Assembly (NCBI GenBank): GCA_024734495.1
Contig: JALMQS010000085.1
Location: 22,201,077 to 22,265,076, forward strand
Direction of reading: 5' to 3'
Length of the DNA: 64,000 nt
From: Forficula auricularia
Taxonomy: Eukaryota; Arthropoda; Insecta; Dermaptera; Forficulidae
The notes beneath the pieces were generated by a model. The model saw nothing but the letters and a program-made list of their open reading frames with translations, did no database searches and was not told the origin of the DNA. The position numbers and the translations under genes were made by a program. Shown here piece after piece: positions 57,525-64,000 of this stretch; position 1 is the first letter of the stretch; every line of letters begins with the position of its first letter.

Positions 57525-57873
57525 AAAGTGTGTGTGTGTGTGTGTTACTAAAGAGTTGGACTAATTTTTATGAAATTTTGTATTCGATTATTTTTATATT
57601 TATTATTTCTCAAAAAGGCCTGAACCGTTTTATTGTAAACTAGTTATTAAAAAAACAGCTGCGAAGCCCTCCTTCGGCGGGCATCTTGCTAGCCAGGGGG
57701 CTAAGCCTCCTGGACTCCGCATTGGGTTTCAAAATAATCATTTAAATTTCCTAATTTTAATAAATTTTATTTGTCATAAACTAATAGTGGGTTTTTGTAT
57801 TGAAAAATCAAGTCGGCGTCGTCGCGCAAGCCGATTATAATAAATATACTACCCTGTATGGTAAAGTAAAAAT
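57525..57873 (+). repeat. Family G/H-type element with mini-hairpins
   Basis: Begins with a (GT)n run (57529-57544). Contains hairpins GCCCTCCTTCGGCGGGC and TAGCCAGGGGGCTA (57670-57705) and ends with the shared terminus GCCGATTATAAT...GTATGGTAAAGTAAAA. Confidence 0.5.
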
Positions 57874-58456
57874 AATCCATTCCAATCGGATTTAATAGAT
57901 GACACCATCTTATGATTTTCTAAGTAAATATAGATAGATAGCTTTGGAGTCTACAAAAAAGTTCTGTATAATTGTTTCCGAGATAATTAATTAATATCTT
58001 AGAAAAAATCATTTTTAAGCAGTTTATCAAAAAAACTCTTTGTAGAAATGCTGTAAAGCACTATCGAATCTGATTATGCCCTTAAAAATAATCTAATTAA
58101 GAATAGAAAAAGCTTGCAAATAAACAATTAAAGTACTATTTATTGAAGGAAATACCGATATAGGTACTGTTGACATTTCAAATTTTATTATTGACCCGTT
58201 TAGGTAAAGATCTTTAAAAATAAGATGTCCATTACTTGCGATAGAAATTCCAGTTTATATTCCATTTAAAGTAATGAAAATGAAAAATCCAATAAATTTT
58301 TTGATCCCAGTGGTATAGCATATATTATATGGTTTCACTTTTTCAACATTCGACTGTTGTTTGATATATTCTTGTTTTGTTAAACTTTGATTTGTTTTTT
58401 AACTGTAAGAGAGGGAGAGAGAGAGAGAGAGTTTGGGAAGGAACCAACAAGAATAC

Positions 58457-58592
58457 CTTTGTCGTTAAGCCAGCAGGCCACTTTGTAATAGGCCTCGTCG
58501 AGGAGCGTGATCACAATGGCCAGCAAGATTTTAGGCAAATAGCTCAGGCAAAAGAAATAGCCCCTCGAGTCAATTTGACGGTCCCACCATTC
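58457..58592 (-). CDS. ANO8: Anoctamin-8, exon 2
   Basis: 136 bp, acceptor GTTTTTAG, donor GTATTC, ends in phase 1. Encodes EWWDRQIDSRGYFFCL, then a transmembrane stretch LPKILLAIVITLLDEAYYKV and ACWLNDK. The matching acceptor 8 kb downstream restores WLNDKENYRL. Confidence 0.95.
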
Positions 58593-58884
58593 CTAAAAAC
58601 ACAAACCACAAATATTATTCAAATTATTATTAGTTGATATAGATTAAATTAATTTATCTCAAGTTTAATAAACATAAATTAACCTACGATCACATAACTG
58701 ATCAAATAAATTGATCATGTTGAATACAATCCGTTATTGAAAATATTTCTTTGATGAGAGGAGCGAGAGAGTTGCTGAATGTTAATAATAATAATAATAA
58801 TAATAATGTTAATTATAAAAGAGGGTGACCTTTGCTTAATCCAAATAAACTATATGTTTATATAGTTACATAGAGAAAGAGAGA

Positions 58885-58972
58885 AAAAAAATATTTATTG
58901 ATTGTTTTATAATTAAAAAAATACAAATCATTTAAAAAAAAAACAATCCTCGAAACGTTTATTTTAATTTAT
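58885..58972 (+). repeat. Fragment of foldback family F
   Basis: TTTATTGATTGTTTTATAAT and CGAAACGTTT blocks match the ends of the 12075 element. Cut off by the next foldback. Confidence 0.5.
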
Positions 58973-58977
58973 ATATA

Positions 58978-60037
58978 CAGGGTGTTCCACAGAACTCGTT
59001 CATTAGAAGTTTTCATGGAAGGAGATGAGAGAAAATTTTGAACTTTGACATATTTATGTTTTAGAATCTGCTCTTTTTAAATAAATTATTAATAACTTTT
59101 GGACACTTTCTCTTTTGCCCCAAATGCTATCAACTTTCTTATTTTCTATGGAACCCCCCCAAATATTTATCCATCGTTAGATTAAGTGTTAAAAACTAAG
59201 ATGATTTTCTCTAATGCACTTGATTGAATTTATAATTTCTCAGTTATTTTAGATAGTTTGTAAAATCTACCAATTTAGCGTTCATATTTAAAAATTAATA
59301 ATAATTCAACTATTGTTTGTAGAATTAATTTGATCAATCAGAACTCTTGATTAGACATTATAAAGAATCATATTTAATCATCTAGATCTTAATTATTTAT
59401 ACATAATAAATAAGATCTAGACGAATGAAATTTTAAATATTTTTTATTTAAAAAACTATTCATTTTAGGTATAGGGAATATTTAATAAACTTTTATTGGA
59501 TTTTTATGTAGAATTCAAAAATACTAAAATTTATGCCATGTTCCATTTGAAAAAATTGAATATTAACATACTTTTTGATTTTCAGAAATAAACGATTATT
59601 ATGGTCATCCTGGATATAAAATTTGAATTTTTATGAATAAATAAGATTCTTTAATGTCTAATTAAGAGTTCTGATTGATCAAATTAATTCTACAAACAAT
59701 AGTTTAATTATTATTAATTTTTAAATATGAACGCTAAATTGGTAGATTTTACAAACTATCTAAAATAACTCAGAAATGATAAATTTTAGACATCAAGTGC
59801 ATTATACAAAATCATCTTAGTTTTTAACACCTAATCTAATGATGCAAAAATATTTGGGGGGTTCCATAGAAAATAAGAAAGTTGATAGCAATTGGGGCAA
59901 AACAGAAAGTGTCCAAAAGTTGTTAATAATTTATTTAAAAAGAGCAGATTCTAAAACATAAATATGTCAAAGTTCAAAATTTTCTCTCAACTCCTTCCAT
60001 GAAAACTTCTATTGAACGAGTTATGTGGAACATCCTG
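58978..60037. mobile_element. CAGGGTG foldback element, 1,060 bp, TATATA TSD
   Basis: Ends CAGGGTGTTCCACA and (complement) CAGGATGTTCCACA, with arms of about 400 bp. Both flanks are TATATA (58972-58977, 60038-60043). No coding. Confidence 0.85.
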
Positions 60038-60169
60038 TATATATACGGAAAAATGATATCGTCCCCCATTATTCCAAAACGACAAATGGTACATTTTCTG
60101 ATTTTTCGCTAAAATGTCATTTTAAAATCCCATTCTATATCAGAGACATGAATGTTATAGAATGATTAA

Positions 60170-60245
60170 GGGCCGGTTGTATGTCGGTTGGTAAGCTCTT
60201 TGTCAACGTTTAAAAAGAGCTTACCAACCGACATACAACAGGCCC
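60170..60245. mobile_element. PIF/Harbinger-like MITE, 76 bp
   Basis: GGGCCGGTTGTATGTCGG and its near-perfect complement fold into one hairpin. Flanked by TAA (60167-60169, 60246-60248), the PIF/Harbinger 3-bp target. Confidence 0.75.
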
Positions 60246-60577
60246 TAAATGAGCCCAGGTTTGCGGTCTAACAAATGTATTAAATAATGTTATAAAGAAA
60301 ATTCTCAAACATCTATAACTCAAAAACAAGGTTTTTGAACATTCGTGATTTTGACATAAGGTGAATATTAAATTTTATTTGTTAGAGACTATAAGACACC
60401 CAATAACAATGCATTGTCATAAATACATACTCTCTAATAAAGGGCAATCAGCGTGTTCTCCTATCCACATTTAATATGAGTTCATAAAATTCTAGGTGGT
60501 TCAAAATAAAAACATACGGTCAAGTGCGAGTTAGGCTAGCAAAACCAGAGTTAATATATAGGTACTTATAAATATAA

Positions 60578-61492
60578 GTTACAGCTAATTTGTGAAATTG
60601 CCTATTTATAGAAATAGGCAACATTTTACCGAATTCGTGAATTAAACAAATCGCATGAAGATTTCCGGAATTAAGAAATATCATTAACAATTTCAATCTA
60701 ACGCTAGGTTCATTTAAAATATATATGTTTAATAATTGATTTATCTAAACCAGTGTTTTTCAACCTTTTTCATGACGCGACCCCCTTAGTATGAAAAAAA
60801 TTTCGTGACCCCCTACCCCCTGCTTTTTGAGAGGCCCGTCTCGTGACTTTGTGTACAATTTTTCATTTTTTTTTATTATAGTAAAAATCACATAAAAACA
60901 GTGAAAAAAGTATTGATTTATTATTTATTTTTATAAATCCTGATATAAATTAATAAAAAAAATATTATTATGTATACGGATCCACAATGGGAGAAATTAG
61001 TTAACAAAAAACATTAGTGTGATTGTGACTCATATTTATTTTGTTGATTTGTGTTAACCTACAAATGTCCTTTAATTAACATTTTCTTAATAAAAATATA
61101 TTTTTAAACTTAGTTTTTTTTCTTTTTTTACTAAAGCTTCGCGATCCTCCAGGGGGTCGCGACCCACAGGTTGAAAAACACTGATCTAAACAAAAGTGAA
61201 TATCTAAATTATATGTGCTTTTTATTTATAAAATAAAACTTTTGTTTAAAAATTATCGAGAGTATAATATATATTTATTAAAAATCACATTTCCATTTAT
61301 TTGGCCTATGTGCTCTCGATTAAAAATGTCTCTGGTCTATTAATTAAAGTTGACATATGTTTAAAATAATGAATAAATTTTGCTTATTACTTGAAATTGT
61401 CAATGAGATTTCTTAATTCAGGAAATTGGCAAGTGATTTGCTTAATTCATGAAATTTACAGAAATAGGCAATTTCACAAATTAGGCGTAAAA
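60578..61492. mobile_element. Foldback MITE split by a hAT MITE
   Basis: Arms TAATTTGTGAAATTGCCTAT (60580) and its complement (61465-61484), extending about 110 bp, enclose the hAT element at 60751-61183. Confidence 0.65.
60751..61183. mobile_element. hAT-type MITE, 433 bp, 8-bp TSD
   Basis: Ends CAGTGTTTTTCAACC / GGTTGAAAAACACTG, flanked by a perfect ATCTAAAC duplication (60743-60750, 61184-61191). Subterminal GCGACCCCC/GGGGGTCGC. Confidence 0.95.
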
Positions 61493-61698
61493 TAGATATT
61501 GTTATTGATTGTTTAATTTAAATAAATGAATACAATTTGGTTAATTATGGCCTGGGTTAGGGTTCCATTTGGCCAGTTTAAGAGTTAAGTACAATTTTTA
61601 ATTACAAAAGGCCGGGTAGGAAGCTGGTTCTGATAACCTGTAGGTAGGTATATAAGTATATAAATATAAAAAGAAACTAATATATAATGATAAGTTAC

Positions 61699-61851
61699 CT
61701 GAAGTTGAAGTGTGAAGATCATAACAATAAAAACGACAACTAGACACAATAATATAACAGGGATACTGATGAGATAGCGGAAGGCGTAACGCTTCCAGGC
61801 AGGATATGTCGGCTCCAGACGACCCGTGACTGGACTCAGTTCAAGAGTGCC
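61699..61851 (-). CDS. ANO8: Anoctamin-8, first exon in window
   Basis: 51 codons, phase 0, acceptor TTTCTCTAG, donor GTAACT. Encodes GTLELSPVTGRLEPTYPAWK and a transmembrane helix YLISIPVILLCLVVVFIVM. More 5' exons (N-terminal cytoplasmic dimerisation region, first helices) must lie beyond 64000. Confidence 0.95.
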
Positions 61852-62288
61852 CTAGAGAAATCACACACATACAACGAGAAGAATTACAAATCAATCCAAA
61901 GATTTTACAACAAAAATACAAATATTATTTATTTAGAAAAATAACATAAAACCAGCTAGGAGATAAAGAAATTAGGGAATACAAATTAAAAAAAACAAAT
62001 ACATGTATATTTTTATGTACTGGCACGATAGATTGTACATGCTTTCACATTAAATATTCAATAAATAAATAAATAAATAAATAAAAGATGGTCAAGTTTC
62101 AAATGAAGGTAAAAAATTGCTAAATGTCTAACAAAAGAAAGAATTATTATTTCTAAAACGAATCAAATCGTTGAGTGCCTATGAGTTCAATGTGGTCTCA
62201 CATATATAATGGGTGCATAGGCTACGTGAACCCACTGTGGATACATATCGCCTCTGGTGGCGTATGGAACCTTAATTTATAATAGACG

Positions 62289-62857
62289 GTGTCTCAAAAG
62301 AAAGTTTATATTTGTTTAGCTTACTGCACGAACGCAACGAGTCCGAGGGGTGCGGGGGGTATGTCAATCGGTAGCTTGGCTCTTGGGAATTCAGTCGCTA
62401 TGGAGCGTTTCTCGGAAGCGAGCCGTCCGTTGTGCGTGCCAGAGTTTTTAAAAAACGGTCATTCGGCGACTGTAGAGCGTAGAAGATTCTCCAATATTCG
62501 AGATTTTCGCCACTTAAATGATGCGCCAAGCATTCCTCCTTTTCGAAAATGGGTCAAAAAGTTTGAAGAGAGTGGTAGAACACTAGAAAAATCAAAATCC
62601 GGGGGATCAAGGTCATCAAGAACGTTAGAAAACGTGGGGCATGTTAATCAGTCTGTTCGTGACAATCCGAATCTTTCAATTCGGAATCGAGCAAGTGATT
62701 TCAATGTGCACATATCATCAAAAATTTCCTGGCTATAACCAAAGAACATGGTTCCAGCATGACGGAGCAACGTCACACACGTCCAATACGTCTCTGCCAC
62801 GAGTTCGTGAAATTTGATCTCCAGGAGAGGTGACATCAATTGGCCTGCACCAACTCC
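62289..62857 (+). pseudogene. DUF4817/mariner-like (IS630-Tc1) transposase relic
   Basis: ATG at 62397 starts MERFSEASRPLCVPEFLKNG, then FRKWVKKFEESGRTL and SRTLENVGHVNQSVR, the helix-turn-helix (DUF4817) part found in many arthropod transposase relics. After about 62728 the frame shifts into GYNQRTWFQHDGATSHTS, which carries the second catalytic Asp, and then, in a third frame, LISRRGDINWPAP. The segment that should hold the first Asp is missing, so it is internally deleted and dead. It ends where the retrotransposon poly(A) begins. The left terminus is probably near GGTGTCTCAAAAG (62288). Confidence 0.8.
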
Positions 62858-64000
62858 TTTTTTTTTTTTTTTTTTTTAATGCAATCGAATGCAAGAAGGG
62901 GTGCACCAGTAAAGGTGTAGCCCCTATGGATCTCGAAAGACCCTTGCATTACCGAAGAGAAGGGAAAGTTGATTAAGTGAGAGGTGTAGACGTAGGTGTC
63001 TATGCACCCTGGTTTTGAAGGTTTGAAGATCATAGGTGCTGGGAAAGATAGAGGCTGGGAGAGAGTTCCAGTTCCTTGAAGTCATGGGGATATATGTATT
63101 CGCGAATGAAGTGGTCCGGCACTTTTCCAATTTGACCGCAAAAGAGTGTTGGGAGTCGGCAAAACGTGTGCTGCGTGCAAAGTATGCTTTGGGGGGAATT
63201 ATTGATTTTATCTCATCAGAGCACCTGCCGTGATAGTATCTATAGAAAAGGGAAAGGGCAGAGACATCTCTTCGATGAGCCAACGAGTCGAGGGAGTCGG
63301 TGAGGGTAGAATCGTCAATTAGCCTGACGGCTCGTTTCTGAATTGCATCAAGGGTAGCAAGAGAATATTTTGAGGCTCCTCTCCACAGATGAGAGCAGTA
63401 TTCGAGACAGGGGCGGATTTGGGCCTTGTAGATGGTGAGAAGTTGTGGGGGTTTGTAAAATCGCTTGGACCTGAATAAGAAGCCAATCTTCCTTGCTGCA
63501 GATTTCGCCACAGAGGAGATGTGTTCATTCCAAGACAGGTCAGATGCGACAGAGACGCCCAACATGGATAGGCTGTCACACATTTTCAGGGTATTCGAAT
63601 CGAAGTGAATATCAGGGAAATCTCTATTTTCGCGCCTAGAAATTAGACAACATTGAGTCTTATTTGAATTAAAGTTAACTAAATTTTGAGAGCCCCATTT
63701 ATTCAGTTTGTTCTAGGTCGAGAGTAATTGAGGAGGCAATATTGATTCGATTATTCGGGAGAGAGGGTTTGCCGTGTAGAGTGCTATCGTCGGCGTAACA
63801 ATGAGTGGGGTTTGCCGTTTGATCAATAAGGTCGTTTATATAAATAAGGAAGAGTGTGGAGGAGATTACAGAGCCTTGGGGAACACCAGAGTTTGTAGAG
63901 AACGATTCAGATGATGTTCCATCCACCACAACTTTTATACTTCGGTTTGTCAGAAAGCTTTCTATCCATTTGCGAAGTGTTGGTGTGAATCCAAAGGCTG
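62858..64000 (-). mobile_element. Non-LTR retrotransposon, subfamily A, runs off window
   Basis: Minus-strand ORF2. The right part (64000-63700) encodes IESFLTNRS, SGVPQGSVISSTLFLIYIND and HCYADDSTLH with the catalytic YADD of the reverse transcriptase. A one-base frameshift near 63712 leads into NLVNFNSNKTQCCL and then the C-terminal region (63583-62924) also seen at 20475. The 3' tail and a T-run (62858-62877) mark the poly(A) end. It is inserted in the mariner-like relic. Apart from the frameshift this part is intact. Confidence 0.9.

Overview
This is an insect-like nuclear genome window: AT-rich, intron-containing, with one 100-N assembly gap (13755-13854) and packed with transposable elements (TEs). 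Hemipteroid origin is only a guess from the style of the repeats; the order cannot be fixed from sequence alone. Most long open frames are shadows of repeats.

Host genes. The minus strand from 61851 down to 36721 holds eight exons of an anoctamin-8 (ANO8/TMEM16H) gene. All junctions are GT-AG and in phase, giving 716 codons from the transmembrane core to the long charged C-terminal tail; the 5' exons lie beyond the right edge. At 13108-13278 (minus) is the terminal exon of a calponin/transgelin-family gene (Chd64/myophilin type), carrying the calponin repeat; its calponin-homology (CH) domain exons were not found. At 1486-1602 and 5456-5611 (plus) two phase-compatible exon candidates look like the 3' end of an unrecognised gene with a GC-AG intron filled by TEs.

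Mobile elements. From 13855 to 18604 lies an apparently coding-intact P-element-like transposon: three exons, 894 aa, THAP domain and DDE residues. Four 5'-truncated copies of one non-LTR retrotransposon family occur at 20475, 31411, 50788 and 62858. The last is inserted inside a DUF4817/mariner-like transposase relic. There are a Helitron candidate (191-1085) with a second Helitron 3' end near 54963, two hAT MITEs with perfect 8-bp target duplications (28487 and 60751), a 76-bp PIF/Harbinger-like MITE (60170), a MULE-like long-inverted-repeat family (1713 and 9280) and many foldback elements with arms of 50 to about 770 bp.

Layout. 0-12.8 kb: repeats plus the unknown gene. 12.9-18.6 kb: calponin exon, gap, P element. 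18.6-36.6 kb: repeats only, including nested foldbacks at 24.5-27.3 kb and a foldback carrying tRNA-like sequence at 35.6-36.4 kb. 36.6-61.9 kb: ANO8 exons separated by TE-filled introns, including a three-level nest at 39.3-42.3 kb. 61.9-64 kb: mariner relic and retrotransposon, probably inside the next ANO8 intron.

The most unusual material is (i) the three-level nest whose empty sites can be read from other copies in the window, (ii) a foldback group opening in CMGGGTG with TATA-rich 6-bp target duplications, (iii) a Helentron-like family with a subterminal inverted repeat, a 3' hairpin and internal minisatellite, and (iv) a recurrent hairpin that resembles the core of a hammerhead ribozyme.
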